Below are positions 16,118 through 25,788 of a stretch of DNA of 64,000 bases, in pieces. Numbering within the stretch: position 1 is the first letter of the stretch; every line of letters begins with the position of its first letter. The notes beneath the pieces are model-generated. The model saw nothing but the letters and a program-made list of their open reading frames with translations, was not told the origin of the DNA and searched no databases. The DNA lies in assembly GCA_963764585.1 (NCBI GenBank), contig CAVXTB010000011.1:454281-518280 (forward strand). Direction: 5' to 3'. A program made the position numbers and the translations under genes. This DNA is from JAOPZW01 sp963764585. Lineage in GTDB: Bacteria; Actinomycetota; Thermoleophilia; Solirubrobacterales; Solirubrobacteraceae.

Positions 16118-17059
16118 TTACGCGAACTCGGGCAGCACGTCACGCGCCCAGGTACCGAAGAACGCGTCCTGGTCAGGGCCGATCTGCTGAACGAACAGCT
16201 CGTCGACCCCGGCGCGCTCGTACTCGCGCAGCGACGCGAGGTGCTTCGCGAGGTCGGGGCCGACCGGCGTCACGAGCATCTCGGGCTCGACCAGCTCGCA
16301 GGCCTGCTCGAAGTGCGCCGGGGTAGGGAGGACCTGCGCCAGCTCGCCGGGCAGCGCCTCGTTGGGCCACAGCCGGTGCGCGGTCGCACGGGCTTCGTCC
16401 TCGTCGGCCATGAAGCAGACCTTGGTGCCCGCGTGGACGGGACCGATCCCGCCCGCGGAGCGATACAGGTCGATCGCCTCCTTGTCGGGCGAGGTGGTGC
16501 AGTAGCCGTCGCCGATGCGGGCGGCGAGCTCGATCGCCTTGGGTCCGAAGCCGGAGACCAGGATCGAGGGGGGCTCGTCCGGGAGGTCGTAGATGCGCGC
16601 GTTCTCGACGGTGTAGTGCGCGCCATGGTGGCTCTGCTGGCCGCCCTGCCACAGCGTGTGGATGACCTCGACGGCCTCCTCGAGCATGTCCAGGCGCACG
16701 TCGATCTCGGGCCAGCGGTCGCCGAGGATGTGCTCGTTGAGCGCCTCGCCGGTGCCGACGCCGAGGTTGATGCGCCCCTCGAGGAGCACCGCGCTCGTGG
16801 CGGCGGCCTGGGCGATGATCGCGGGATGGATGCGGACGGTCGGGCAGGTCACGCCCGTGGTCACGGGAAGCGAGGTGGCCTGTGAGAGCGCCCCGATCGT
16901 CGACCAGACAAAGCCGCTGTGGCCCTGCTCGTCGTTCCAGGGGTGGTAGTGGTCGGAGATCCATAGGCCGTGGAACCCGGCGTGTTCGGCTCGCCGCGCC
17001 TGGTCGACGAGCGCGGCGGGCGAGAACTCCTCCGAGGACAGAAAGCAGCCGATCCGCAT
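16118..17059 (-). CDS. F420-dependent LLM-class oxidoreductase (FGD-like)
   Basis: This is a 313-residue luciferase-like TIM barrel. The N-terminal MRIGCFLSSEEFSP and 'GLWISDHYHPWNDEQGHSGF' with 'WSTIGALSQAT' are characteristic of the F420-dependent glucose-6-phosphate-dehydrogenase-like (TIGR03557) branch. 'LEGRINLGVGTGEALNEHIL' is the F420-binding GVGTGE region. Substrate assignment to glucose 6-phosphate is not secure. It ends the minus-strand run behind the Fe-S oxidoreductase gene (9-bp gap), which points to a shared oxidative pathway using deazaflavin F420. Confidence 0.85.
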   Translation of the reverse strand: MRIGCFLSSEEFSPAALVDQARRAEHAGFHGLWISDHYHPWNDEQGHSGFVWSTIGALSQATSLPVTTGVTCPTVRIHPAIIAQAAATSAVLLEGRINLGVGTGEALNEHILGDRWPEIDVRLDMLEEAVEVIHTLWQGGQQSHHGAHYTVENARIYDLPDEPPSILVSGFGPKAIELAARIGDGYCTTSPDKEAIDLYRSAGGIGPVHAGTKVCFMADEDEARATAHRLWPNEALPGELAQVLPTPAHFEQACELVEPEMLVTPVGPDLAKHLASLREYERAGVDELFVQQIGPDQDAFFGTWARDVLPEFA

Positions 17060-17068
17060 TCGTGCGCC

Positions 17069-19987
17069 CTACCCGGCGTCCGGCGCCGGCACGCCGTTGA
17101 TCACCTGCGCGAGGTGCAGGGCCTGGCGGCCGCCGAGCTGCTCGATCTGGGTCTTGCACGAGAAGCCGTCGGCGACGATCAGCGCGTCGGGCGGGGCGTC
17201 GCGGACCATGCCTGCCAGCCGGTTCTCGTAGATCGCCCTGGACAGCTCGTACTTCGCGGCCTCGAAACCGAACGACCCCGCCAGGCCGCAGCAGCCCGAC
17301 TCGAGCTTGTGCGCATCCAGCCCCGTGGCGCGCAGGAGCTCGAGCTCGGCGTCGAAGCCCATGACCGCCGCCTGGTGGCAGTGCACGTGCAGCAGGGCGG
17401 TGCCCTCGCGGTGCGGTGGGCGCCAGTCGGGCGTCTCCTGGCGCAGGTACTCGGCCAGCGTCAGCGTCTGCAGCGACAGGCGCAGCGCGTCCTCGTCGTG
17501 GGGGAAGAGGCCGGGCAGCTCGTCGCGGAAGACTGCCACGCAGCTCGGCTCGGCGCCGACGAGGTGCACGCCGGCGCGGATCGACGGGCGCAGCTCGTCG
17601 AGCACGCGTGCCAGGAAGCGCTTGGCCGTGTCGAGCATCCCGTAGTCGTAGAGCGGGCGCCCGCAGCAGACGAAGCCGTCGGGCACGACGACCTGCCGGC
17701 CCGCGGACTCGAGCACCTCGGCGGTGGCGCGCAGTACCTCGGGGTGCAGGAAGTCGTTGAAGGTGTCGGGGAACAGGACCACCGGCGGCGCCTGGGGGTT
17801 GACGGCGCCGCGATCGCGCCACCAGCCGCGGAAGGTCTGGTGGGCGAAGCGCGGCAGCGGGCGCTGCGGGGCGATCCCCGCGGCGCGCTTGACCACGCCG
17901 ACCCTGCCGACGGCATTGGCAAGGCGCGGCGCGCGCGACGCCAACCGCGCGTGGAACATGATCAGCCCCATCGAGTAGGCGGCGCGCGGGCGCAGGCGGC
18001 GCTTGTAGTGATGGGAGAGAAACTCGGCCTTGTAGGTGGCCATGTCGACGCTCACCGGGCAGTCGCCCTTGCAGCCCTTGCAGGCCAGGCACAGGTCGAG
18101 CGCCTCGTGGACGGCCTTCGAGCGCCAGCCGCCGGTGATCGTCTCGCCCCGGAGCATCTCGAAGAGCACGCGCGCGCGCCCGCGCGTCGTGTGCTCCTCG
18201 TCGAGGGTGGCCATGAAGCTCGGGCACATCGTGCCCTCGGAGGTGTCGCGGCATTTGCCGGCGCCGACGCAGCGCAGCGCCGCGTGGGCGAACGAGCCGC
18301 CGTCGAGCGGGTAGTCGAAGTGGACCTTCGGGCTCGGCGGGTTGTAGGAGGTGCCGAGCTTGAGGTGCTCGTCGATGCGGTACGGATCGACGAGCTTGCC
18401 GGGGTTCATCAGCCCGTCGGGATCCCAGATCGCCTTGAACTCGCGGAAGGCCTCGATCAGCTCGGGGCCGTAGAGCTTGTCGAGGAACATCGCCTTGGAC
18501 TGGCCGTCGCCGTGCTCGCCCGAGAAGACGCCGCCATGGGCGACGACGAGCGAGCTGACCTCGTCCATGAACGAGCGGTAGTCGGCGAGCCCGCCGGGAC
18601 TGCGCAGCCCGAAGTTGATGCGGCAGTGCACGAGGCCCTGCCCGAAGTGGCCGTACTTGGAGGTGTCGTAGCCGTAGCGCTCCAGCAGCTCCTGGAAGTC
18701 GCGCAGGTAGGCGCCGAGGTGCTCCGGCGCGACCGCGGCGTCCTCCCAGCCCTCGTAGTGGTCGATCGCCCCGGGCAGGTAGGCCGTGGCGCCGAGGCCG
18801 GCCTCGCGGACCTTCCACAGCCGGTCCTCGTCACCGGGGTCGTCGTACATGTGGGAGGCCGGCGCGCCGAGGCTCTCGCGCGCCGCGCAGGCCCGCTCGT
18901 CGGCCTGCTCGCGCGTGTCGGCGCCGTACTCGACGATCAGCCAGCCGTGGCCCTCGGGCAGCATCGGGATCTCGCGCGGATGCATGCCCTGGCGCTGCAT
19001 GTCGTCGACGAGGACGTCGTCGATGGCCTCGCAGGCCATGCAGCCGGTGGCCATCACGTCGGGTACGTGGTCGGCCGCCTCGAAGATCGACGGGTACCCG
19101 AGGATCAGCAGCGACTTGGCCTTCGGCCAGGGGTGCAGGTGCAGCGTGGCCTCGAGGATCGCCGCGCACGTCCCCTCGCTGCCGGCCAGGGCGCGGGCCA
19201 CGTGGAAGCCGTTCTCGGGCAGCAGCTCGTCGAGGTTCATGCCCGAGACGCGCCGGGGGATCTTCGGGTAGCGCTCGCGGATGAGGTCGGCGTAGCGGTC
19301 GCGCAGGTCGCGCAGCCCGCGGTAGATCCGCGCGCGGGCGTCGTCGCCGGCGCAGATGCTCTCGAGCTCGTCCTCGCTCGTGGCGCCGACGCGCATCCGC
19401 GTGCCGTCGACCAGCGCGATGTCCATCTCGGCGAGGTTGTCCGAGGTGCGTCCCGTCATCACCGAGTGCGCGCCGCACGAGTTGTTGGCGATCATGCCGC
19501 CGAACGTCGCGTAGGCGTGCGTCGAGGTGTCCGGCGGGAACGAGAGCTCGTGGCGCGCCTCGAGCGGCTTGGCGAGCTGGTCGCGCGTGACGCCCGGCTG
19601 GACGCGCGCCAGCCGGGCGTCGGGATCGACCTCGAGGATCGAGCGCATGTGGCGCGAGGTGTCGACGATGACCGCCGCGTTGGTCGTCTGGCCGGCGAGC
19701 GCCGTGCCGGCGCCGCGGAAGGTCACCGGCGCGCGGTGAGCGCTGAGGACCTCGAGCGCCGCGACGACGTCCTCGGCGTCGCGCGGGCAGACGACGCCCA
19801 GCGGCGGCTGGCGGTAGTTCGAGGAGTCGCAGGAGTAGACCGCGCGATAGGCCTCGTCGAAGCGGACCTCGCCGCGGACGCGCTCGCGCAACGCGGCCTC
19901 GACGGCAGCGGCCTGCGCGCGGCCCGATCCGTGCCTGCGCGCGCGGCGCAGCTGCTGCAGGGTCGAGCGATCTGCGGTCGTTGCCAT
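17069..19987 (-). CDS. FAD-binding and (Fe-S)-binding oxidoreductase, D-lactate/glycolate dehydrogenase-like
   Basis: The 972-residue fusion has an FAD-binding PCMH domain (about residues 40-260, with 'TFRGAGTALAGQTTNAAVIV' and 'GGMIANNSCGAHS'). A FAD-oxidase C-terminal domain follows to about residue 520, with 'FSGEHGDGQSKAM'. Then come two Fe-S cysteine clusters (CVGAGKCRDTSEGTMC and CLACKGCKGDCP, about 565-655), and a C-terminal CCG region ('FVCCGRPLYDYG' and 'ESGCCGLAGSFG'). This arrangement is used by membrane-associated D-2-hydroxyacid dehydrogenases that pass electrons to quinones. It lies one base after the enolase-superfamily gene, so it may oxidise a product of that enzyme. Confidence 0.87.
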   Translation of the reverse strand: MATTADRSTLQQLRRARRHGSGRAQAAAVEAALRERVRGEVRFDEAYRAVYSCDSSNYRQPPLGVVCPRDAEDVVAALEVLSAHRAPVTFRGAGTALAGQTTNAAVIVDTSRHMRSILEVDPDARLARVQPGVTRDQLAKPLEARHELSFPPDTSTHAYATFGGMIANNSCGAHSVMTGRTSDNLAEMDIALVDGTRMRVGATSEDELESICAGDDARARIYRGLRDLRDRYADLIRERYPKIPRRVSGMNLDELLPENGFHVARALAGSEGTCAAILEATLHLHPWPKAKSLLILGYPSIFEAADHVPDVMATGCMACEAIDDVLVDDMQRQGMHPREIPMLPEGHGWLIVEYGADTREQADERACAARESLGAPASHMYDDPGDEDRLWKVREAGLGATAYLPGAIDHYEGWEDAAVAPEHLGAYLRDFQELLERYGYDTSKYGHFGQGLVHCRINFGLRSPGGLADYRSFMDEVSSLVVAHGGVFSGEHGDGQSKAMFLDKLYGPELIEAFREFKAIWDPDGLMNPGKLVDPYRIDEHLKLGTSYNPPSPKVHFDYPLDGGSFAHAALRCVGAGKCRDTSEGTMCPSFMATLDEEHTTRGRARVLFEMLRGETITGGWRSKAVHEALDLCLACKGCKGDCPVSVDMATYKAEFLSHHYKRRLRPRAAYSMGLIMFHARLASRAPRLANAVGRVGVVKRAAGIAPQRPLPRFAHQTFRGWWRDRGAVNPQAPPVVLFPDTFNDFLHPEVLRATAEVLESAGRQVVVPDGFVCCGRPLYDYGMLDTAKRFLARVLDELRPSIRAGVHLVGAEPSCVAVFRDELPGLFPHDEDALRLSLQTLTLAEYLRQETPDWRPPHREGTALLHVHCHQAAVMGFDAELELLRATGLDAHKLESGCCGLAGSFGFEAAKYELSRAIYENRLAGMVRDAPPDALIVADGFSCKTQIEQLGGRQALHLAQVINGVPAPDAG

Positions 19988-19988
19988 G

Positions 19989-21038
19989 TCAGCGGACCTC
20001 CAGCCCCAGGCCGGGGCGGTCGGGTGGGCGAAGCACGCCGCCGTCGACCTGCGGCGCGGCGGCGAAGACCGCGTCCTCGATGCGGACGTGGTCGTGGAAG
20101 TGCTCGAGATGGGCGAGCGTGCGCATGACCGCGCCCGCGTGGACGGACGCGGCGGGGGCGCAGTGCAGCGACGTCGGCACGCCGTGCGCCCACGCGAGCG
20201 CGTCGATCATCAGCGCGCCGCTGATGCCGCCGCAGCGCGTGACGTCGAGCTGCAGGACGTCCACGGCGCCGGCCTCGAGCAGCCGGCGCGCGTCGAAGGG
20301 CGACCAGCAGTACTCGCCCGCCGCGACCGCCAGACCGGCCGGGGCGCGGCCGCGCAGCTCGCGCAGGCCCGCGAGGTCGTCGCAGCTCAGCGGCTCCTCC
20401 AGCCAGCGCACACCGGCGTCGGCGAACCGCTCGGCCCATCCGGCAGCGTCGGCGACGTTGGCATACGCACCGTTGGCGTCGACCATCAGCTCCGCGTCGC
20501 CGGCGCCGTCGCGCGCGACGCGCAGCCGCTCGGCGTCGCGCTCGGGGTCACGGCCGACCTTGATCTTCACGCGGCCGGCGCTCGCCGTCTGCGCGCACCA
20601 CGCGTGCAGGCGCTCGTCGTCCCACGAGCAGAAGCCACCGCTGGCGTAGATCGGCACGGCGTCGCGCGCCGTGCCGAGGAGCCGATGGACCGCAGCGCCG
20701 AGCAGCTTCCCGCGCAGGTCGTGCAGCGCGAGGTCGACGGCCGACAGCGCCATCGCGCCGGCGCCGGCCTGGCCGGCATTGCGAAGCGCGGCGTGCATGG
20801 CCTGCCAGCACGCCGTAGTCGCCCAGGCGTCGCGCCCGACGATCGCCTCGGCGAGCTTGCCCTCGATCAGCGCGGCGGCCGACGCGTCCGCGTACGTGTA
20901 GCCGACGCCGGCGACGCCGTCCGTGCGAACGCGCGCGAGGACAATCGTCGTGGCGTCCCACTCGAGCGTCCCGTCGGACTCGGAGCCTTCCGTGGCGATC
21001 GTACGCGCCTCGGCCTCGATCCCCTCGACGCGCGTCAT
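19989..21038 (-). CDS. enolase-superfamily (mandelate racemase/muconate lactonizing type) enzyme
   Basis: ATG 21038 (MTRVEGIEAEAR) gives 349 residues. The capping domain is followed by the barrel with the catalytic Lys motif 'RVKIKVGRD' (KxK). The metal ligands are 'MVDANGAY' (Asp), 'WLEEPL' (Glu) and 'AAGEY' (Glu/Gly-Glu); 'DVLQLDVTRCGGISG' and 'LHCAP' complete the active site. These enzymes abstract a proton alpha to a carboxylate, commonly dehydrating sugar acids. It sits between the TPP enzyme (4-bp gap) and the Fe-S oxidoreductase (1-bp gap), which suggests an acid-sugar catabolic pathway. Confidence 0.85.
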   Translation of the reverse strand: MTRVEGIEAEARTIATEGSESDGTLEWDATTIVLARVRTDGVAGVGYTYADASAAALIEGKLAEAIVGRDAWATTACWQAMHAALRNAGQAGAGAMALSAVDLALHDLRGKLLGAAVHRLLGTARDAVPIYASGGFCSWDDERLHAWCAQTASAGRVKIKVGRDPERDAERLRVARDGAGDAELMVDANGAYANVADAAGWAERFADAGVRWLEEPLSCDDLAGLRELRGRAPAGLAVAAGEYCWSPFDARRLLEAGAVDVLQLDVTRCGGISGALMIDALAWAHGVPTSLHCAPAASVHAGAVMRTLAHLEHFHDHVRIEDAVFAAAPQVDGGVLRPPDRPGLGLEVR

Positions 21039-21042
21039 CGCG

Positions 21043-22827
21043 CTACCGCGTGACCAGGTCCTTGACCTTCTCGCGGATGGTTTGGCGGATGATGCGGCCG
21101 CTGTCGGCGTCGCCGTGGAAGAGCGCGCGGGCGAAGCCCTGCGCGTGCTCCATGCGGATGTGCGGGGGCAGCGGCGGCACCTCCGGATCGGTGACCACAT
21201 CGATGACCACCGGCCCGTCGGCGGCGAGCGCGCGATCCCAGGCGGGCCCGACGCCGTCGGGCGCCTCCACGCGGATGCCCTCGAGCCCGAGCTGGCGCGC
21301 GTAGGCGGCGAAGTCGAAGGGCGGGAGGTCCTGCGTCGTCTGCATCTTCGCGTCGCCCGCGAGCACGCGCTGCTCCCACGTGACCTGGTTGAGGTCGCCG
21401 TTGTTGAGCACGACGACGACCAGCGGGCCGGACCAGCGGTCCTTGTACCGGGCGAGGTCGATGAGGCCGTTGATGCCGATCATCTGCATCGCGCCGTCGC
21501 CGACGCTGGCGATCACCGGCCGCTGCGGGTAGGCGAGCTTGGCCGCCAGCGCGTATGGCACCGCCGGGCACATGGTCGCGAGCGTGCCGCTGAGCGCCGC
21601 GTCCATGCCGCGGCGCAGGCGCAGGTGGCGCGCCCACCAGTTCGTCGCCGACCCGGAGTCGGCGAGGACGATCGCGCGGTCTGGGAGCCGGCTCGACAGC
21701 TCGTGGAAGACGAGCTGCGGGTTGACCGGGTCCGCTTCGACGTGCGAGCGCTCGTCCAGCAGCCGCCACCAGCGCTCGACGCCGTCCTCGATCTCCTGGC
21801 GCCAGGCGCGATCCTCCTTGTGCTGCAGGTGGGGGATGAGCGCGCGCAGCGTCTCGGCCGCGTCGCCCATCATCGCCACCTCGACCGGGTAGCGGATGCC
21901 GAGCTTGCGCGCGTCGATGTCGATCTGCACGCCGCGGGCCTGGCCGGGCTCGGGCAGCCACTCCGAATAGGGGAACGACGTGCCGACCATCAGCAGCGTG
22001 TCGCAGCCGTCCATCATGTCGGCCGAGGGCTTCGTGCCCAGCAGCCCGATCGAGCCGGTGACGAAGGGCAGGTCGTCCGGCACCGCGGCGCGTCCGTTGA
22101 GCGCCTTGGCGACGCCGGCGCCGAGCAGCTCGGCGACCTCGATGACCTCGTCGGTTGCGCGACGGGCGCCCTGACCGATGAGCATCGCCACCCGCGAGCC
22201 GGCGTTGAGCACCTCGGCCGCGCGCCGCAGGTCGTCGTCGCCCGGTCGGATGACGGGGTCGTGGAAGCCGGGCTCGCCGGCGTAGATGGCGCCGTGGGCG
22301 CGAGGCGGCTCCTCGTAGTCCATCTCCTGGACGTCGGAGGGGACGATCACCGCGGTGACCGTGCGCTGCGAGCGCGCGATCCGCACGGCGCGGTCGATCA
22401 GCGTCGCGGCCTGGCGCGGGTCGTTGCACTCGCCGATGAACTCGCTCGCCACGTCCTTGTAGAGCGCGCGCAGGTCGACCTCCTGCTGGAAATCGCCGCC
22501 GAGCGACATGCGCTTCTGCTGCCCGACGATCGCCACCACACCGGCGTTGTCGAGCTTGGCGTCGTACAGGCCGTTGAGCAGATGGACCGCGCCCGGTCCC
22601 GAGGTCGCCATGCAGACGCCGACCTCGCCGGTGAGCTTGGCGTGCGCGCACGCGGCGAAGGCCGCCAGCTCCTCATGGCGGACCTGGACGAACTCGATCT
22701 GATCGCCGAGCTCGTGGAAGGCGAGGTTCAGGCCGTTGGTGCCGTCGCCCGGGTAGCCGTAGATGCGCCGGACGCCCCAGGCGTGCAGGCGCTGCAGAAT
22801 GAACTCGGAGACGTTGGGGGTGCTCAT
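21043..22827 (-). CDS. thiamine-pyrophosphate enzyme, pyruvate oxidase/dehydrogenase-like
   Basis: The 594-residue protein has the three-domain layout of acetolactate synthase/pyruvate oxidase. The Pyr domain includes the catalytic Glu in 'VRHEELAAFAACAHAKLTG'. The central domain is of FAD/Rossmann type ('AMLIGQGARRATDEV'). The PP domain carries the TPP motif 'GDGAMQMIGINGLIDLARY' ending in 'LNNGDLNQ'. The opening 'RRIYGYPGDGTNGLNLAF' is typical of the PoxB-like group that decarboxylates pyruvate or related 2-oxoacids. It heads a four-gene run with very short gaps. Its leader contains a GGGTAG box. Confidence 0.85.
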   Translation of the reverse strand: MSTPNVSEFILQRLHAWGVRRIYGYPGDGTNGLNLAFHELGDQIEFVQVRHEELAAFAACAHAKLTGEVGVCMATSGPGAVHLLNGLYDAKLDNAGVVAIVGQQKRMSLGGDFQQEVDLRALYKDVASEFIGECNDPRQAATLIDRAVRIARSQRTVTAVIVPSDVQEMDYEEPPRAHGAIYAGEPGFHDPVIRPGDDDLRRAAEVLNAGSRVAMLIGQGARRATDEVIEVAELLGAGVAKALNGRAAVPDDLPFVTGSIGLLGTKPSADMMDGCDTLLMVGTSFPYSEWLPEPGQARGVQIDIDARKLGIRYPVEVAMMGDAAETLRALIPHLQHKEDRAWRQEIEDGVERWWRLLDERSHVEADPVNPQLVFHELSSRLPDRAIVLADSGSATNWWARHLRLRRGMDAALSGTLATMCPAVPYALAAKLAYPQRPVIASVGDGAMQMIGINGLIDLARYKDRWSGPLVVVVLNNGDLNQVTWEQRVLAGDAKMQTTQDLPPFDFAAYARQLGLEGIRVEAPDGVGPAWDRALAADGPVVIDVVTDPEVPPLPPHIRMEHAQGFARALFHGDADSGRIIRQTIREKVKDLVTR

Positions 22828-22884
22828 GTTCCGGCGCTACCCGCATCGTGGGTGGGTGCACGCCCCACTGTGCGTGGGAGATGG

Positions 22885-24687
22885 TCATGACGCTGACCGC
22901 TCGAGCGCGAGCGCCGCGAGCACGTGCGAGAAGTGAGTCAGGGCCTGGGGCGTGTTGCCCACCGGCTCGCCCGCCCGCACGTCGTACTCCTCGCTGAAGA
23001 GCCCGAGGTCGTTGCGCGCCTGCAGCGCGCGCTCGAAGCGCTCGCGGGCCTCGTCGACGCGGCCCTGCTCGGCGAGGCATTCGACCAGCCAGAACGCGCA
23101 CGGCAGGAAGCTCCCCTCGCGCCCGGGCTGGCCGTCGTCGGCGCCGTGGCGGCGGATGAGCCCGTCGTCGTCGAGATGCAGTGCGATCGCGTCGGCGGTG
23201 CGAACCATGCGCTCGTCGTCGGCGTCGAGGAAGCCGACCGCGTGCAGGCGCAGGAGCGCCGCGTCGAGGACGAGATCGTCGAAGGACTGCGTGAAGACGC
23301 CCTGGCGCGGGTCGTAGCCGCGGGCCTCGATCTCCGCGCGCAGGGCGTCGCGCGCCGCGCGCCAGCGCTCGAGCGGCGCGTCGCGCCCCACGTCCTCGGC
23401 CAGCCGGATCCCGCGGTCGACCGCGACCCAGCACATGACCTTGGAGTGCGTGAAGTGCCGCGGCTCGCCGCGCCACTCCCACAGCCCGCGGTCGGGCAGC
23501 CGCCAGTCGCGCACCGCGCGCTCGACGAGGTCGCAGATGAAGCGCCACAGGTCGTCGTCGGGCGAGTTGCCGCGCTCGTGCCAGTGCCAGGCGAGGTCCA
23601 TGAGCTGGCCGAGGACGTCGTGCTGGCGCTGAGCGCCCGCGCCGTTGCCCACGCGCACCGGGCCGATCCCGCGCCAGCCGCGCAGCGACGTCAGCTCCAT
23701 CTCGGGCATGCGCCGCTCGCCGCCGACGCCATAGGCGATCCGCAGCTCGTCGGCGTGCCCGGCCGACGAGCGCTGGACGAAGCGCCGGAACGCGTCGGCG
23801 GCGTCCTCGAAGCCGAGCGCCGCCAGCGAGCGCACGCTGAAGACCGCGTCGCGGACCCACGAGTAGCGGTAGTCCCACGTGCGCCCGTCGCCGGACTCGG
23901 GCAGCGAGGTGGTGGCCGCCGCCGCGATCGCGCCCGTGCGCGGGTTGGTCAGCGCCTTGAGGACGAGCGCCGAGCGCAGGACGCCCTCGCCGTCCGTCTC
24001 GGGCAGCGTCGCCTGCTGCGACCACTCGCGCCACCAGGCGACCGTCTCGTCGAGCCGGGCGTCGAGGGCGTCGGCGTCGCTCGGCGCAGGTCGATCGTCG
24101 GCCTCCAGCGACTCGGGCGCGACGTCGCGCAGCTCGAGGCGCACGCGCGCGCCGCGCGCGACGGTGAACCGCGCCGTGAGCTCGTGATCGCCGTGGCGCC
24201 GCGCGCGGTCGCCGCAGGCCACCAGGAGGGCGTCGTCGCCGGCCAGGGCGTAGTGGGTGCCGTCCGGGGCGTCGTACAGCCACGGCGTCGCCGCGCCGTA
24301 GTCGAAGCGCGGTGCGATGTGCGTCTCGAACTCGACCGCGCCGTCGAGGCCCTCGACGATGCGCACGAGCTGCCTACGGGACCTGTCCGGTCGCTCGCTG
24401 TCGACCGCGAGGAAGTCGATGACGCGGGCGCGCCCGCCGTCGGCCTCCCACGTCGTCGACAGCACGAGCGTCCCGTCGAGGTAGTCGCGCTCCGGCTCGC
24501 CGCGGGGCGCGGTGGGCGCGAGCGCGAAGTGGCCGCCGCGACGGTCGTCGAGCAGCCGCGCGAAGACGCTGCCGCTGTCCAGGCGCTTGGGGCAGTACCA
24601 GTCGACCGATCCCTCCCGGTGGATGAGCGCGGCGGTGTGCCCGTCGCCGACGAGCGCGTAGTCGTCGATCCGCGGCTCGCCGCTCAC
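22885..24687 (-). CDS. GH15 family glycoside hydrolase (glucoamylase/trehalase type)
   Basis: GTG 24687 overlaps the SDR stop (GTGA) and yields 600 residues. The N-terminal beta-sandwich starts 'RIDDYALVGDGHTAALIHRE' with 'VDWYCPKRLDSGSVFARLLD'. The (alpha/alpha)6 barrel follows, with 'WDYRYSWVRDAVFSVRSLA' and 'GLWEWRGEPRHFTHSKVMCW', the latter including the general-acid Glu region of GH15. The terminal 'FSEEYDVRAGEPVGNTPQAL' holds the probable second catalytic Glu. No signal peptide is present, so it probably acts on intracellular trehalose or glucans. It is coupled to an SDR gene. Confidence 0.88.
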   Translation of the reverse strand: MSGEPRIDDYALVGDGHTAALIHREGSVDWYCPKRLDSGSVFARLLDDRRGGHFALAPTAPRGEPERDYLDGTLVLSTTWEADGGRARVIDFLAVDSERPDRSRRQLVRIVEGLDGAVEFETHIAPRFDYGAATPWLYDAPDGTHYALAGDDALLVACGDRARRHGDHELTARFTVARGARVRLELRDVAPESLEADDRPAPSDADALDARLDETVAWWREWSQQATLPETDGEGVLRSALVLKALTNPRTGAIAAAATTSLPESGDGRTWDYRYSWVRDAVFSVRSLAALGFEDAADAFRRFVQRSSAGHADELRIAYGVGGERRMPEMELTSLRGWRGIGPVRVGNGAGAQRQHDVLGQLMDLAWHWHERGNSPDDDLWRFICDLVERAVRDWRLPDRGLWEWRGEPRHFTHSKVMCWVAVDRGIRLAEDVGRDAPLERWRAARDALRAEIEARGYDPRQGVFTQSFDDLVLDAALLRLHAVGFLDADDERMVRTADAIALHLDDDGLIRRHGADDGQPGREGSFLPCAFWLVECLAEQGRVDEARERFERALQARNDLGLFSEEYDVRAGEPVGNTPQALTHFSHVLAALALERSAS

Positions 24688-25709
24688 CGGCGGGCGAGGA
24701 CGGCCGCGCCGGCTGCCGCCGCGCCCGCGGCCCCGGCTGCGGTCAGCGCGCGGCGATGCTCGGCGAGCCACAGCTGCGGGCTGCGCGCCTTGGCCTCGTC
24801 GTCGAATGGGCCGTGGCTGCCGTGATCGCCCGGCAGCGGCGCGTTGACGTAGTCGGTGTGCAGCCGCGCCGGGCCGGCGGGCTCGTCGGTCTGCTGGCTG
24901 TCGTAGCCGGTGCGGGCGAGATAGCGATCGGCGATCCACGGCGCCACGCGATTGCCGACGATCGTCAGCACCGTCGAGGCGCCGACCCAGAGCTCGCGCC
25001 GGCGCGGGTGCTGTGCCGCCCACACGATCGCCTCCGCGGCCACCTCGGGCTGGTAGACCGGCGGCACCGGACGCGGGCGGCGCGGCATGCGCAGCCGCAC
25101 GAAGCCGAACTGTGTCGTGTTCAGCCCCGGCAGGTGGACGCTGATCACCCGCACGTTGCGCTTCTCGTGCATCAGCTCGGTGCGCAGCGAGTCGGTGAAG
25201 CCGCGCACGGCGTGCTTCGCGCCGCAGTATGCGGCCTGCAACGGGATGCCGCGGTACGCGAGCGCGGAGCCGACGTTGACGATCGTCCCGCGGTCGCGGG
25301 GCAGCATGTGCTCGAGGGCGGCCATCGTGCCGTGCACCTGGCCGAGGTAGGTGACCTCGGTGACGCGGCGCAGCTCGTCGGGCGCGATCTCGCGGACCGG
25401 GGCGAAGATGCTCGCCATCGCGTCGTTGACCCAGACGTCGATCGGGCCGAGCTCCGCCTCGACGCGCTCGCCGGCGGCCATGACCTCGTCGGCATGGGCG
25501 ACGTCGGTGGGCAGGACGAGGGCGCGTCCGCCGAGCTCGCCGACCTCGCGGGCCGCGGCGTGCAACCCGTCCTCGCCGCGGGCGACGAGCGCGACGGTCG
25601 CCCCGCGCGACGCGAAGGCACGGGCCGCCGCGCGCCCGACGCCGGCCGAGGCGCCGGTCACGACGACGACGCTGCCGTCCATTCGTCTGCCCGACCGTCT
25701 GAAGCGCAT
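24684..25709 (-). CDS. short-chain dehydrogenase/reductase
   Basis: Starts are possible at ATG 25709 (MRFRRSGRRM) or ATG 25682 (MDGSVVVVTGASAGVGRA); the first has the better upstream GAAGG and is used. The Rossmann motif is TGASAGVG, with NVG before the catalytic strand and the active-site Tyr-x-x-x-Lys as YCGAK in 'GIPLQAAYCGAKHAVRGFTD'. The 120-residue C-terminal extension ('GNRVAPWIADRYLARTGYDS' and 'GDHGSHGPFDDEAKARS') is typical of an actinobacterial SDR subgroup often found in stress or lipid loci. The substrate is unknown. It is divergent from coxB with a 79-bp gap and coupled to the GH15 gene. Confidence 0.85.
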   Translation of the reverse strand: MRFRRSGRRMDGSVVVVTGASAGVGRAAARAFASRGATVALVARGEDGLHAAAREVGELGGRALVLPTDVAHADEVMAAGERVEAELGPIDVWVNDAMASIFAPVREIAPDELRRVTEVTYLGQVHGTMAALEHMLPRDRGTIVNVGSALAYRGIPLQAAYCGAKHAVRGFTDSLRTELMHEKRNVRVISVHLPGLNTTQFGFVRLRMPRRPRPVPPVYQPEVAAEAIVWAAQHPRRRELWVGASTVLTIVGNRVAPWIADRYLARTGYDSQQTDEPAGPARLHTDYVNAPLPGDHGSHGPFDDEAKARSPQLWLAEHRRALTAAGAAGAAAAGAAVLARR

Positions 25710-25788
25710 GGCCAAGAGCCTTCCCCCGGCGCGGCGTCGGGAAGCGCGCGCTTTGGGTGTGGCCTCGATTGGGAATGCCTGACGATGG

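Noticed and set aside
16970..20128. A 1052-codon plus-strand frame opposite the Fe-S oxidoreductase
   Set aside because: It is the complement of a well-supported 972-residue protein with all cofactor motifs; the plus-strand product is rich in Arg/Ala/Gly/Val and has no family features.
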